Positions 28,615 through 37,179 of a stretch of 64,000 bases of DNA are shown in pieces. Under the pieces are notes generated by a model. It was not told the origin of the DNA. It made no database searches and worked only from the letters and a program-made list of their open reading frames with translations. This DNA comes from Nonomuraea thailandensis (GTDB lineage: Bacteria; Actinomycetota; Actinomycetes; Streptosporangiales; Streptosporangiaceae). The first letter of the stretch is position 1, and every line of letters begins with the position of its first letter. The position numbers and the translations under genes were made by a program. Where the stretch lies: contig NZ_JAMZEB010000002.1 in NCBI RefSeq assembly GCF_024172165.1, forward strand, positions 2,005,501-2,069,500, written 5' to 3'.

Positions 28615-29064
28615 ATGCAAGCACGTCTGAAGAGCCGGCCGAACGCCGACGTGACCACCGCGATCCAGCACCTGTACAAGGCGATCCACTCGGGGGGAGT
28701 GGACCCGCTCCTGCTCGACCTGATCCACCTGCGGGTCAGCCAGATCAACGGCTGCAGCCCGTGCGTGTTCGGCGGCGTGCACTCGGCGAAGCAGCGCGGG
28801 GAGACCGACGAGCGGCTGCACAACGTGGTGACCTGGCGCGAGACGCCGTTCTTCACCGAGGCGGAGCGGGCGGCGCTCGCGCTGTCCGAGGCCGCCACCC
28901 GGATCCAGGACGGCGCGCCGGGGGTGACCGACGAGATCTGGGAGCAGGCGGCCGGCCACTTCGACGACCAGCAGCTGTCCTCGATCCTCACGGTGGTCGC
29001 GATGACCAACTTCTTCAACCGGATCAACCGCGCGACCCGGGAGCAGGCCGGCAAGACCTGGTGA
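28615..29064 (+). CDS. Carboxymuconolactone decarboxylase/AhpD-like protein
   Basis: A 149-residue AhpD-fold protein. The redox motif is QINGCSPCVFGGVHSAKQRGE: a CxxC pair, with the His five residues after the second Cys instead of the usual three. AAGGAG about 9 nt before ATG 28615 sets the start. It is divergent from the ECF41-type sigma factor; such COE genes (carboxymuconolactone decarboxylase, oxidoreductase, epimerase) are the known direct targets of ECF41 factors. A thiol-based antioxidant role is likely, with the shifted His as an oddity. Confidence 0.88.
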   Translation: MQARLKSRPNADVTTAIQHLYKAIHSGGVDPLLLDLIHLRVSQINGCSPCVFGGVHSAKQRGETDERLHNVVTWRETPFFTEAERAALALSEAATRIQDGAPGVTDEIWEQAAGHFDDQQLSSILTVVAMTNFFNRINRATREQAGKTW

Positions 29065-29097
29065 CCCGGCCCCGGCCCGGCTGCGGGCGCGCCGGCC

Positions 29098-29118
29098 CGG
29101 CCGCGGACGTCGCGGCCG
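29098..29118. terminator. 8-bp inverted repeat, possible terminator
   Basis: CGGCCGCG (29098-29105) and CGCGGCCG (29111-29118) form a perfect stem with a 5-nt loop just after the CMD gene. It lacks a T-tract. Confidence 0.45.
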
Positions 29119-29155
29119 TGCCGGCGGCCCGGCGGCTCTCGTAGACTCCTCGTCC

Positions 29156-30214
29156 GTGCTCGACATCAAAGGCGCGATGACCGCCTCGCTGGCCGCGATC
29201 CTCGGCTCGTGGCTGCTGACCGGCTGCGCTCCATCGGCCGAGCCGCCCGGGCTGCCTCCCGCCAAGGTGTACGAGCACGCCGCGGCGGCCGAGAACTCCG
29301 CGGCCGTCCCCGTCCCCGCCGGCGGCACGGCCGCGGCCCTCACCCGGCCGCTGACGGACGCCGGCTGGTTCTGCGCCCAGGTCCGCGGCAACGCGGACGG
29401 CCGGGTCCTGTGGTGCCGGATCGCTCACCACGACGACGCGGACACGGTGCAACCCCAGGTCGCGCAGTTCCTGCTGGACCACCACGACCGGCTCGCCTGG
29501 GCCTGGTTCCCGCCTGCCGGGGCGGGCACGTACGAGCAGGGTGACGACCCGCGGATCGCGGACGCCGCGGCGCCCGCGCTCGCCGCCGTCTGGCCGGGCG
29601 CCGGCGATCGCACCCGCCAGGAGATCGACGATTTCGTGCGCGACTCGGGCGACCCGATGGTGAGACGGAGTGACGAGCTCCCCAAGTCCGCGTGGCGGGA
29701 CGAGCACGCCGACTACCGCTTCTCCGACCTCGACGGCCTGCTCGTGACCGCCAGGGACGCCACCGTCCGGCGCTGGCCGTTCGGCGCCGAGCACTACGCG
29801 ACCACGATGAGCTCCACCGTGGACGATCTCCGGGCCGGCGGGTACGACTGCTTCTACCCGCCTCAGCAGTCGTGCACCCGCGTGCAGTCGAACGGCTACT
29901 TCGACGTGACGCTCCGCGACGACCAGATCGTGACGGCGAAGTTCGGCATCGGGAGCCTGATCGAGTCGGGCAGGCAGCGGCACCCGCTGACCGAGGAGTT
30001 CCCGCACGGGCTGACCTTCCTGACCGAGGCGGTCCGCCGTCCGGTCACCGAGCGCATCGAGCTGGCCCGCCGGTCCGGGACGAGCTTCGCCGGCATCGTG
30101 GCCGGGACGATCGTGATCATCGACGCGAGGCGGGGCGCCGTCGACGGAGAGGATCTCGTGGCCTACCTCGACATCCAGCTCGGCGCACCGCTGGCCGCGA
30201 CCCTGCCCCTCTGA
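29156..30214 (+). CDS. Hypothetical lipoprotein
   Basis: A 352-residue protein with a short signal and lipobox LLTGC (Cys about residue 24), so probably lipid-anchored outside the membrane. I do not recognise the domain. There are Cys pairs (WFCAQV/LWCRIA and YDCFYPPQQSCTRV) that could form disulfides. A hydrophobic stretch near the C-terminus (SFAGIVAGTIVIID) is too short for a clear membrane helix. Candidate starts are GTG 29156, which would be leaderless with TAGACT at 29142-29147 as -10, and ATG 29177, preceded by AAAGG. No linked operon partners are visible. Confidence 0.7.
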   Translation: MLDIKGAMTASLAAILGSWLLTGCAPSAEPPGLPPAKVYEHAAAAENSAAVPVPAGGTAAALTRPLTDAGWFCAQVRGNADGRVLWCRIAHHDDADTVQPQVAQFLLDHHDRLAWAWFPPAGAGTYEQGDDPRIADAAAPALAAVWPGAGDRTRQEIDDFVRDSGDPMVRRSDELPKSAWRDEHADYRFSDLDGLLVTARDATVRRWPFGAEHYATTMSSTVDDLRAGGYDCFYPPQQSCTRVQSNGYFDVTLRDDQIVTAKFGIGSLIESGRQRHPLTEEFPHGLTFLTEAVRRPVTERIELARRSGTSFAGIVAGTIVIIDARRGAVDGEDLVAYLDIQLGAPLAATLPL

Positions 30215-30256
30215 TCACGACGGCCCCGGCTCAGCGCACCCGCTCCGCACGTCCGC

Positions 30257-31273
30257 TCAGCGCGCCCGCTCAGGAGCCGGCCCGGTCGACTCGCGCCAGA
30301 TCACCTGGGTGATCGGCTCGTCCTCCTCGGGCGCGGGCTCGCCGCGCAGCGCGGCCAGCAGCCGGGCCAGCACGCGACGCCCCAGCCTCTCGTGATCGAC
30401 GTCGACGGTCGTGAGCGACGGCGGGAGGAACGCGGTCACCGGGTTGTTGTCCCACCCCGTGACGCTCAGATCCTCCGGCACCTTCCAGCCGCGCTCCCAG
30501 GCCCCCCGCATCGCCCCCGCGGCCACCAGGTCGTTGGCGCCGATGACCGCGGTGACGCCGCTGCCGGGCGGCAGGTCCAGCACCGCCTGCCGGGCCGCCT
30601 GCGCCGACCAGCGGCAGTCGGCGACCGCGTGGGACTCCAGCCCGAGCCGCCGGAGGGCGTCGAGGTAGACCTGCCTGCGCTGGCGTGCGGAGGCGTGCGC
30701 GTAGTCGCCTGCCACGTGCAGGAACCGCCGGTGCCCGTACGCGGCCAGACCCTCGACGATCTCGGCCATGTGGGAGGCGTCGGCGAGCTCACCGACCCCG
30801 CGCATGTGGTCGTCGTAGTCGGGGGAGACGACGATCGGCACGCTGCCCGCGCGCTGGGTGGGCAGCGGCATCCGGGTCAGCGACAGGATGCCCTCGAACA
30901 ACCCGGAATCGGACAGCTCCAGGGCGCGCTGCGGCCACGTCTGCGGGGATCCGCCGAGGGTGACGACCTCGACCACGTAGCCCGCCTCGTGGGCCGCCGC
31001 GGTGGCGCCGGCCAGCAACTCCAGGGCGCTGACGGCGGTGCCCGCGGGCAGGAGCATCGCCAGCCGGCCGGTGCGGCGGTTGCGCATGGCGCGGGCGACG
31101 AGGTTGGGACGGTAGTCGAGCTGCTCGATCGCCGTCCTGATGCGCTCGGTGGTGGCCGGCTTCATGCCGTCGCCGTTGAACTTGAGGTAGCGCGACACCG
31201 TCTGGTGGGAGACGCCGGCGAGCCTCGCGACCTCCATGATGGTCGGCCGCTTCGCCGCCGCTCCCTCGCTCAC
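30257..31273 (-). CDS. LacI family regulator
   Basis: A 338-residue repressor. The N-terminal LacI helix-turn-helix reads TIMEVARLAGVSHQTVSRYLKFNGDGMKPATTERIRTAI, with the hinge helix at YRPNLVARAM. The periplasmic-binding-like ligand domain ends with SVTGWDNNPVTAFLPPSLTTVDVDHERLGRRVLARLL. The start GTG 31273 follows GAGGAG. It is divergent from a sugar-dehydrogenase-like gene. The gap holds four sites built on GTTCA, including two perfect TGAACGTTCA palindromes, which should be its operators. The sugar ligand is unknown. Confidence 0.93.
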   Translation of the reverse strand: MSEGAAAKRPTIMEVARLAGVSHQTVSRYLKFNGDGMKPATTERIRTAIEQLDYRPNLVARAMRNRRTGRLAMLLPAGTAVSALELLAGATAAAHEAGYVVEVVTLGGSPQTWPQRALELSDSGLFEGILSLTRMPLPTQRAGSVPIVVSPDYDDHMRGVGELADASHMAEIVEGLAAYGHRRFLHVAGDYAHASARQRRQVYLDALRRLGLESHAVADCRWSAQAARQAVLDLPPGSGVTAVIGANDLVAAGAMRGAWERGWKVPEDLSVTGWDNNPVTAFLPPSLTTVDVDHERLGRRVLARLLAALRGEPAPEEDEPITQVIWRESTGPAPERAR

Positions 31274-31327
31274 GTGGTGCTCCTCGCTCGGCCGGTACGC
31301 GGGTTCAGCGTACCGGGGGTCCGGGAA

Positions 31328-31441
31328 GTGTTCGTTCACCCATGACAACACATGAACGTTCACTTTGATGACTTGCTTCCGGAAGAGCACCTTCTTGACC
31401 CTCGGCGTGTTCGTTCACTAGCGTTTCGAGATGAACGTTCA
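31328..31441. promoter_or_regulatory. Duplicated LacI operator module and promoter
   Basis: GTGTTCGTTCAC occurs at 31328-31339 and 31407-31418. The palindrome TGAACGTTCA occurs at 31353-31362 and 31432-31441. In both modules the two elements start 25 bp apart, and the modules are offset by 79 bp. For the plus-strand gene, TTGACC (31395-31400) and TAGCGT (31419-31424) are 18 bp apart, so one operator fills the spacer. Confidence 0.7.
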
Positions 31442-31490
31442 CTTTAGTCACGCTCACCCATGCCGAGCGTCCCCAGCGAGAAGGACCTTC

Positions 31491-32942
31491 GTGACCCACC
31501 CCGTGGATCAGAACCCCACCGCCCCCGCCCCCGCGTCCCACACCAGCACCGAGCCGGGCGCCGGTGTGGTGCCGCAGTTCGCCGCCCCGCCACCGTCGCG
31601 CGCCCGCCGCCGCTACGCGGTGGCCGGCACGGGGCACCGGGCCGGCATGTACGTCGCGGCGCTGACCGGCGAGCACGCCGACGTGGGCGAGATCGTCGCC
31701 TGGCTGGACCCGAACCCGGCGCGCATCGGCTACTACGACGCCCAGGTGGGGGCCGAGCTGGGCCTCGGCGGCCCCGCCGGGCTGCCGCGTCACGCTCCCG
31801 ACGGCCTGGAGCGCATGGTCGCCGAGCAGCGCGTGGACGTCGTGATCGTCACCAGCCTGGACCGCACCCACGCCGACCTGGTCGACCGGGCGCTGCGGGC
31901 CGGCGCGGACGTCGTGGTGGAGAAGCCGCTGACGATCGACGCCGACGGCTGCCGCCGCATCACCAGGGCCGTCGCCGACACCGGCCGCGACGTCGTGATG
32001 ACGTTCAACTACCGCTACGCGCCGCGCAACTCGACGCTGCGCCAGATCATCACCTCGGGCGCGATCGGCGAGGTGACCAGCGTGCACTTCGAGTGGGCGC
32101 TGGACACCGTCCACGGCGCCGACTACTTCCGCCGCTGGCACCGCGACAAGGCCAACTCGGGCGGCCTCCTGATCCACAAGGCCAGCCACCACTTCGACCT
32201 GATCAACTGGTGGCTCGGCGACACCCCCGCCAGGGTCTACGCCTCCGGGGCGCTGCGTTTCTACGGCGACCAGAACGCCGCCGAGCGCGGCCTGGGCGAG
32301 CGTCCCGAGCGCGGCACCGGCGCCCACGGCGACCCGTTCTCCCTCGACCTGCGCGCCGACCCCCGCCTGGACGCCCTCTACCTGCAGGCCGAGCAGCACG
32401 ACGGCTACCGCCGCGACCAGGACCCGTTCGCGCCGGGCGTCACGATCGAGGACAACATGGCCGTCCTCGTCGACTACCGCCGGGGCGCGCGGCTGAGCTA
32501 CTCGCTCAACGCGCACAGCCCCTGGGAGGGCTACCGCGTCACGGTCAACGGCACCGCCGGCCGCGCCGAGCTGGAGGTCGTCGAGCGCGGCTTCATCGAG
32601 CTCGACCCGAGCGGCAACGCGGTGCTCGACCCGTCGGCCACCCCGCTCGGCGCGCGCGACCCCCTGCGTCCCGAGGGCGAGCGCCTCATCGTGCAGCGGC
32701 ACTGGGAGCGGCCCGAGGAGGTCCCGATCCCCGCCGGCATCGGCGGCCACGGCGGCGGCGACGCCATCCTCCTCAAGGACGTCTTCCGCCGCGACCTGCG
32801 CATCGGCCCCGACCCCCTCGCCCGGGCGGCCGACTACCGCGACGGCCTGCGCGCGGTCGCCGTCGGGATCGCCGCCAACCGGTCGCTCCTCACCGGCGGG
32901 CCCGTCACCATCGACGACCTCGACCTCGGCACGGACATCTGA
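31491..32942 (+). CDS. Gfo/Idh/MocA-family oxidoreductase
   Basis: A 483-residue NAD(P)-dependent sugar or inositol dehydrogenase-like protein. The Rossmann fold begins RRYAVAGTGHRAGMYVAAL, and the family's catalytic Lys lies in VVVEKPLTIDADG. The distal His/Lys region (NSGGLLIHKASHHFDLINWWLG) is typical. An N-terminal extension of about 30 Pro/Ala/Thr residues precedes the fold. The start GTG 31491 has AAGGA about 6 nt upstream; the ATG at 31431 lies inside an operator and is less likely. It is controlled by the divergent LacI protein. Sugar specificity cannot be read. Confidence 0.9.
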   Translation: MTHPVDQNPTAPAPASHTSTEPGAGVVPQFAAPPPSRARRRYAVAGTGHRAGMYVAALTGEHADVGEIVAWLDPNPARIGYYDAQVGAELGLGGPAGLPRHAPDGLERMVAEQRVDVVIVTSLDRTHADLVDRALRAGADVVVEKPLTIDADGCRRITRAVADTGRDVVMTFNYRYAPRNSTLRQIITSGAIGEVTSVHFEWALDTVHGADYFRRWHRDKANSGGLLIHKASHHFDLINWWLGDTPARVYASGALRFYGDQNAAERGLGERPERGTGAHGDPFSLDLRADPRLDALYLQAEQHDGYRRDQDPFAPGVTIEDNMAVLVDYRRGARLSYSLNAHSPWEGYRVTVNGTAGRAELEVVERGFIELDPSGNAVLDPSATPLGARDPLRPEGERLIVQRHWERPEEVPIPAGIGGHGGGDAILLKDVFRRDLRIGPDPLARAADYRDGLRAVAVGIAANRSLLTGGPVTIDDLDLGTDI

Positions 32943-33044
32943 CGCCGACCGCCACCTGAAGGCGGCCACGCCGGCCGGACGCGGGGCGTGCGGCGCGGCG
33001 CACGGGCTGCCCCACGGTGCTCGGGCACGGGCCGAGCTCGGCCG

Positions 33045-33073
33045 GCGCGGGCCGCGCTCGGCGCGGCCCGCGC
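33045..33073. terminator. 13-bp perfect hairpin between convergent genes
   Basis: GCGCGGGCCGCGC (33045-33057) and GCGCGGCCCGCGC (33061-33073) pair fully around a TCG loop. This very stable hairpin lies between the oxidoreductase and the convergent acetyltransferase. Confidence 0.75.
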
Positions 33074-33128
33074 CGCGCCGAGCGCCTGATTCCCCATGCG
33101 CCACGCCGTGCGTGCGACTCGCGCCGCG

Positions 33129-33590
33129 TCATTCGAGCACGCGGGTGAACCGCACCGCCTCCTCCCGGTACCCCACGGCGGCGTAGAACCGCTGGGCGGT
33201 CGTGTTGCCCGCCGCCGTCTCCAGCGTCAGATGGCGCAGACCCTGCCGTCGCGCCCAGTCCTCCGCCGTGCCCAGCAGCCGCCGGCCCAGCCCCATGCGG
33301 ACGGCGTGCGGCGCGACGGCCAGCTCGCCGATGTAAGCCTCCTCAGGCCCGGTGAAGTGCCGGTGGGTGTTGACGGAGACCATGCCGACGACCTCCCCGC
33401 CGGCCGTGGCCACGAACACGGCCCCGCTCTGCTCCGGAGCCGGGGTGAAGTACCCGGCGAGCCACTGCCGGGCCGCCTCCACGACGGCGTCGGGGTCGCG
33501 CCATTCGGCCACGCCTTCGGTGAGCTGGGAGACGAGCTCCATGACGGCGTGGCGATCCTCTTCCCGTACGGGTCGAATCTGGACGTCCAT
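33129..33590 (-). CDS. GNAT family N-acetyltransferase
   Basis: A 153-residue acetyltransferase. Motif A for acetyl-CoA binding is YIGELAVAPHAVRMGLGRRLLGTAEDWA, with the R-x-G-L-G-R loop. Motif B continues LRHLTLETAAGNTTAQRFYAAVGY. It resembles small single-domain GNATs that acetylate amines or protein N-termini. It is divergent from the BenE transporter. The acceptor is unknown. Confidence 0.92.
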   Translation of the reverse strand: MDVQIRPVREEDRHAVMELVSQLTEGVAEWRDPDAVVEAARQWLAGYFTPAPEQSGAVFVATAGGEVVGMVSVNTHRHFTGPEEAYIGELAVAPHAVRMGLGRRLLGTAEDWARRQGLRHLTLETAAGNTTAQRFYAAVGYREEAVRFTRVLE

Positions 33591-33628
33591 GAGACCTCAG
33601 CATGTCATCCCGCCCTCCGGCACCGGGC

Positions 33629-33657
33629 TTGTCCGGTGATGACCGTGTGACTATGGT
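33629..33657 (+). promoter_or_regulatory. Promoter of the benE-like gene
   Basis: TTGTCC (33629-33634) and TATGGT (33652-33657) are 17 bp apart. Transcription would start about 33664, only a few bases before ATG 33667, so the mRNA is probably leaderless or nearly so. The same TATGGT -10 recurs before the mannanase and GH87 genes. Confidence 0.5.
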
Positions 33658-33666
33658 TCGTTCCGT

Positions 33667-34908
33667 ATGTGGAACGACGGCATCGGGGGAGCGGGCGTGC
33701 GGGTGCAGGCGGTCATGGCGGGGCTGGTCAGCGCGGTGGTCGGGTACGCGAGCTCGTTCACCGTCGTGCTCGCCGGCCTGCGCGCCGTCGGAGCGACACC
33801 GGGGCAGGCCGCGTCCGGCCTGCTGGCCCTGTGCTGCGGCATCGGCGCGGCGGCGATCTACCTCGGGCTGCGCCACCGCATGCCGATCAGCATCGCCTGG
33901 TCCACCCCCGGCGCGGCGCTGCTGGTGGCGACGGGTCCCGTGCCCGGCGGTTTCCCGGCCGCGGTCGGCGCGTTCATCGTCTGCGCCGGGCTGCTCCTGC
34001 TCGCCGGTCTGTCGCCCTGGCCCGCCCGGGCGATCGCCGCCATCCCGCGCCCGATCGCCGGCGCCATGCTGGCCGGCGTCATCCTGAGCCTGTGCACCGC
34101 GCCGGTCCGCGCCGTCGTCGACGTCCCGCTGCTGGCCGTGCCCGTCGTCCTGACCTGGGCGGTCTTGCAGCGGTACGCGCGGCGCTGGTCCGTTCCCGGC
34201 GCGCTGGCCGTGGCGGTCGTCGCCATCGCGGTGCACGGGCCCGCCGACGGCCTGTCCGGCGCGGCGCTGCGGCCCGCGGTCGAGCTGACCGCCCCGACGC
34301 TGAGCCTGTCCGCGGTGGTGAGCATCGCCATCCCGCTCTTCCTCGTCACCATGGCCGCGCAGAACGTCCCCGGCATGGCGGTCATGGCGACCTACGGGTA
34401 CGCGCCGCCCCTGCGCCCGATCCTCGTCGCGACCGGTCTGGCGAGCGCGGCGGCGGCGCCGTTCGGCGGTCACGCCGTCAACCTGGCCGCGATCACCGCG
34501 GCGCTGACCGCGGGCCCGGACACCCACCCCGACCCCGGCCGCCGGTGGATCGCGACGGTGGCCCTCGGCGCCGGGCAACTGGCGCTCGGCCTCGGCGCCG
34601 GCCTGGCCATGGCCCTGGTGCTGCTGTCCCCGCCCGTGCTGGTCACCGCGGTGGCCGGTCTGGCGTTGTTGTCGGCGCTCGGCTCCTCGCTGGCCGGCGC
34701 GGTGACCGAGCCGGAGGGACGGGAGGCCGCGGTGGTCACCTTCGTGGTCACCGCTTCGGGGATGACGATCCTGAGCATCGGCGCGGCGTTCTGGGGCCTG
34801 GTCGCGGGCGGCCTGACAGCGCTCCTGCTGCACAGACGATCTCCGTCGGAGACCTCGGCCGAGGACTCCGGGACGGAGCGTCCCGTCCCGGCCGGTCAGC
34901 GTTCGTAG
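33667..34908 (+). CDS. BenE-type benzoate/H+ symporter family protein
   Basis: A 413-residue inner-membrane transporter with about 11-12 hydrophobic helices. BenE features include GLVSAVVGYASSFTVVLAGLRAVGATPGQAASGL, a re-entrant ISIAWSTPGAALL, and MAAQNVPGMAVM followed by FGGHAVNLAAI, as in the UraA/SulP-like fold. It should import aromatic acids with protons. No benzoate-degradation genes adjoin, so the substrate is uncertain. Its 3' end overlaps the convergent gntR gene by 13 bp. Confidence 0.9.
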   Translation: MWNDGIGGAGVRVQAVMAGLVSAVVGYASSFTVVLAGLRAVGATPGQAASGLLALCCGIGAAAIYLGLRHRMPISIAWSTPGAALLVATGPVPGGFPAAVGAFIVCAGLLLLAGLSPWPARAIAAIPRPIAGAMLAGVILSLCTAPVRAVVDVPLLAVPVVLTWAVLQRYARRWSVPGALAVAVVAIAVHGPADGLSGAALRPAVELTAPTLSLSAVVSIAIPLFLVTMAAQNVPGMAVMATYGYAPPLRPILVATGLASAAAAPFGGHAVNLAAITAALTAGPDTHPDPGRRWIATVALGAGQLALGLGAGLAMALVLLSPPVLVTAVAGLALLSALGSSLAGAVTEPEGREAAVVTFVVTASGMTILSIGAAFWGLVAGGLTALLLHRRSPSETSAEDSGTERPVPAGQRS

Positions 34909-35591
34909 GGGCGGCCCCTGAGCCGTGCCATGGAGGCGTCGAGGTGGGTGCGCATGGCGGCGGCGGCCCCCATGGCGTCGCCCGACGCGATCGCGTCGCG
35001 GATCCGGCGGTGCTCGCCGAGCACCTGGTCGAGATGGCCGGGGTCGGGCTCGGGCCCGGCGTACGGGCGGGTGATCGCGCCGGCGCCCAGCGTGTCGAGC
35101 AGGTCGAGGTAGAAACGGTTGGCCGTGGCGGCGGCGATGGCGCGGTGGAAGGCGAAGTCGGCCTCGACGGCGTCGCTGGCACCGCCCCGCACCGCGGCCG
35201 TGCGGCGCAGCGCGGCGTCCACGGCGGCCAGCGCGGCCGGCGTGCGGCGGGCGGCGGCGAGCGCGGCGGCCTCCACCTCGATGCCGCGCCGCAGCTCCAG
35301 CAGGTGCAGCCGGTCCTGCGGGTCGCGCACCGTGCCGAGCGAGTGGGTGAAGTCCTGCGCCGCCGGCCTGGCCAGCACGGAGGAGCCGCGCCCGCGCCGC
35401 GTCTCGACCAGCCCCGCCGCGCGCAGCCGCGAGACGGCCTCGCGTACGACGGTGCGGCTGACGTCGAAGCGGACGGCGAGCTCGCCCTCCGACGGCAGCA
35501 ACGCGCCGGGCTGCCATTCGCCGCTCCCGATGCCGCGCCGCAGCTCGCCCTCCACCCGGTCGGCGAGGCTCGCGCCGTACTCGTCAGCCAT
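34896..35591 (-). CDS. GntR family regulator, FadR subgroup
   Basis: A 231-residue regulator. The N-terminal winged helix (LPSEGELAVRFDVSRTVVREAVSRLRAAGLVETRRGRGSSV) is followed by an all-helical FadR-type FCD domain with metal/ligand residues (DFAFHRAIAAATAN, LGEHRRIRDAIASGD, MRTHLDASM). ATG 35591 overlaps the end of the mqo gene by 8 nt, so it is the second gene of an mqo-gntR operon. Two FadR-like operators upstream of mqo indicate autoregulation. The ligand is probably a carboxylic acid such as malate or a relative, as an inference from context. Confidence 0.9.
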   Translation of the reverse strand: MADEYGASLADRVEGELRRGIGSGEWQPGALLPSEGELAVRFDVSRTVVREAVSRLRAAGLVETRRGRGSSVLARPAAQDFTHSLGTVRDPQDRLHLLELRRGIEVEAAALAAARRTPAALAAVDAALRRTAAVRGGASDAVEADFAFHRAIAAATANRFYLDLLDTLGAGAITRPYAGPEPDPGHLDQVLGEHRRIRDAIASGDAMGAAAAMRTHLDASMARLRGRPYER

Positions 35592-37071
35592 GGTCGAGAC
35601 CCAGGGCCTCGGCGGTGCGGGCGGTGAGCTCCCTGAGCAGCTCGGGCTGCCCGGACAGGGAGAGGCCGTAGGAGGGGAGGAGGTCGCGCAGCGCGGGCCG
35701 CCAGCCGGGCAGGTGGCCGGGGAAGGCGCGTTCGAGCACGTCGAGCATGATCGCCACGGAGGCGGAGGCGCCGGGGGAGGCGCCGAGCAGGGCGGCGAGG
35801 CCGCCGTGGGACGACGTCACGACCTCGGTGCCGAAGCCCGCGATCGAGCCCCGCCCGTTCACCCGCTTGACCACCTGCACCCGCTGCCCGGCCGTGACGA
35901 GCTCCCAGTCCTGCGGCCGCGCGTCGGGGACGAACCGGCGCAGCGCCCGCAACCGGCCGCCGCGGGTCTGCGCGACCTGCCCGACGAGGTAGCGCAGGAG
36001 GTCGCGGTTCTCGCGGGCCGCGCCCAGCAGCGTGCCGGCGTTGCGCGGGGTCACCGACCGCGGCAGGTCGGACAGCCGGCCGTGCTTGAGGAACCGCGGC
36101 GAGAACGCGGCGAAGGGCCCGAACATGAGATACGGGCGGCCGTCCACCACCCGGGTGTCCAGGTGCGGCACCGACAGCGACGGCGCGCCCGGCTCGGCGT
36201 GGCTGTAGACCTTGGCGTGGTGGCGGGCCAGCAGCCCGGGGTCGGCCGTGCGGAGGAACCGGCCGCTGATGGGGAAACCGCCGTACTCCCGCGTCTCCGG
36301 CACGCCGGCGCTCTGGAGCAGGGGCAACGTCCCGCCGCCCGCGCCGAGGAACACGAACGGCGCGCGAACGGGGAAGTCGCGGGCGCCGTGCAGGTCGCGC
36401 ACCCGCAGCCGCCAGGAGCGCCCGTCCCGCCGCAGCGACCGCACCTCGTGGCCGGTCCGCACGTCGGCGCCGTCACCCGCCAGGGCGGCGAACAGCCGCC
36501 GGGTGAGCACCCCGTAGTCCACGTCCGTGCCGCCAGGGGTGCGGCAGAGCGCCACCGGCCCACGCCTGGTGCGGCCGGCGAACATCAGCGGGAGCCACCG
36601 CGCCATGACGTCCCGGTCGGTGGTGAGCTCCATCCCCTCGAACAGGGGGTGCGCGCGCAACGCCGCGTGGCGCAGCCGCAGGTGCTCCACCCCGGCGGCG
36701 CCGTGCGCGAAGGCGTAGTGGGGGACCGTCCGGATGAAACCCGCCGGGTCGCCGAGCGCGCCCTCCTCGGCCAGGCGCGCCCAGAGCTGCCGGGAGAGCT
36801 GGAACTGGTCGTTGACCGCGATGGCGCTGCTCACGTCGATCGAGCCGGCGGCGGTCAGCGGCGTGTAGTTGAACTCGCAGAGCCCGGCGTGGCCGGTGCC
36901 CGCGTTGTTCCAGGCCGACGAGCTCTCCAGGCCGAGGCCGTCGAGCCGTTCGAGCACCAGGACCGACCAGTCCGGCCGCACGCGGCGCAGCAGCGCGCCG
37001 AGGGTGGCGCTCATGATGCCGCCACCCACCAGCACCACGTCGTAGTCGGCCCGTCCGTCCTGGGCGATCAC
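35584..37071 (-). CDS. mqo: Malate:quinone oxidoreductase
   Basis: A 495-residue FAD enzyme that oxidises malate to oxaloacetate and passes electrons to the quinone pool at the membrane. The FAD-binding loop is DVVLVGGGIMSATLGALLR. Family signatures include the ESSSAWNNAGTGHAGLCEFNYTP block, VLTRRLFAAL, and the C-terminal SPGASASVAIMLDVL. GGAGG 7 nt before GTG 37071 fixes the start, while an upstream ATG at 37119 would overlap the operators. It heads an operon with the FadR-type regulator, suggesting local control of malate oxidation. Confidence 0.93.
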   Translation of the reverse strand: MIAQDGRADYDVVLVGGGIMSATLGALLRRVRPDWSVLVLERLDGLGLESSSAWNNAGTGHAGLCEFNYTPLTAAGSIDVSSAIAVNDQFQLSRQLWARLAEEGALGDPAGFIRTVPHYAFAHGAAGVEHLRLRHAALRAHPLFEGMELTTDRDVMARWLPLMFAGRTRRGPVALCRTPGGTDVDYGVLTRRLFAALAGDGADVRTGHEVRSLRRDGRSWRLRVRDLHGARDFPVRAPFVFLGAGGGTLPLLQSAGVPETREYGGFPISGRFLRTADPGLLARHHAKVYSHAEPGAPSLSVPHLDTRVVDGRPYLMFGPFAAFSPRFLKHGRLSDLPRSVTPRNAGTLLGAARENRDLLRYLVGQVAQTRGGRLRALRRFVPDARPQDWELVTAGQRVQVVKRVNGRGSIAGFGTEVVTSSHGGLAALLGASPGASASVAIMLDVLERAFPGHLPGWRPALRDLLPSYGLSLSGQPELLRELTARTAEALGLDHG

Positions 37072-37088
37072 CTGTCGTCCTCCACAAC

Positions 37089-37129
37089 CTGTATGACAAA
37101 TCCCCATCTTGTATAACATGTCGTGTCAA
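37089..37129 (-). promoter_or_regulatory. Two FadR-type operators before mqo
   Basis: CTGTATGACAA (37089-37099) and TTGTATAACAT (37109-37119) both fit the FadR-subfamily pattern GT-N3-AC and lie exactly 20 bp, two helical turns, apart. A TTGACA on the minus strand (37129-37124) may be the -35. The -10 is unclear. Confidence 0.6.
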
Positions 37130-37179
37130 CGGGCAGGGGACCGGCGGACACCACGTCCCGCCCTTTACGATCAGGACGC

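Noticed and set aside
31431..31490. ATG 31431 as start of the Gfo/Idh gene
   Set aside because: It lies in the LacI operator TGAACGTTCA with no ribosome-binding site, while GTG 31491 has AAGGA at correct spacing.
33591..33666. A small gene between the GNAT and BenE genes
   Set aside because: The 76-bp gap is filled by promoter elements (TTGTCC-17-TATGGT) and has no frame with a start and ribosome-binding site.
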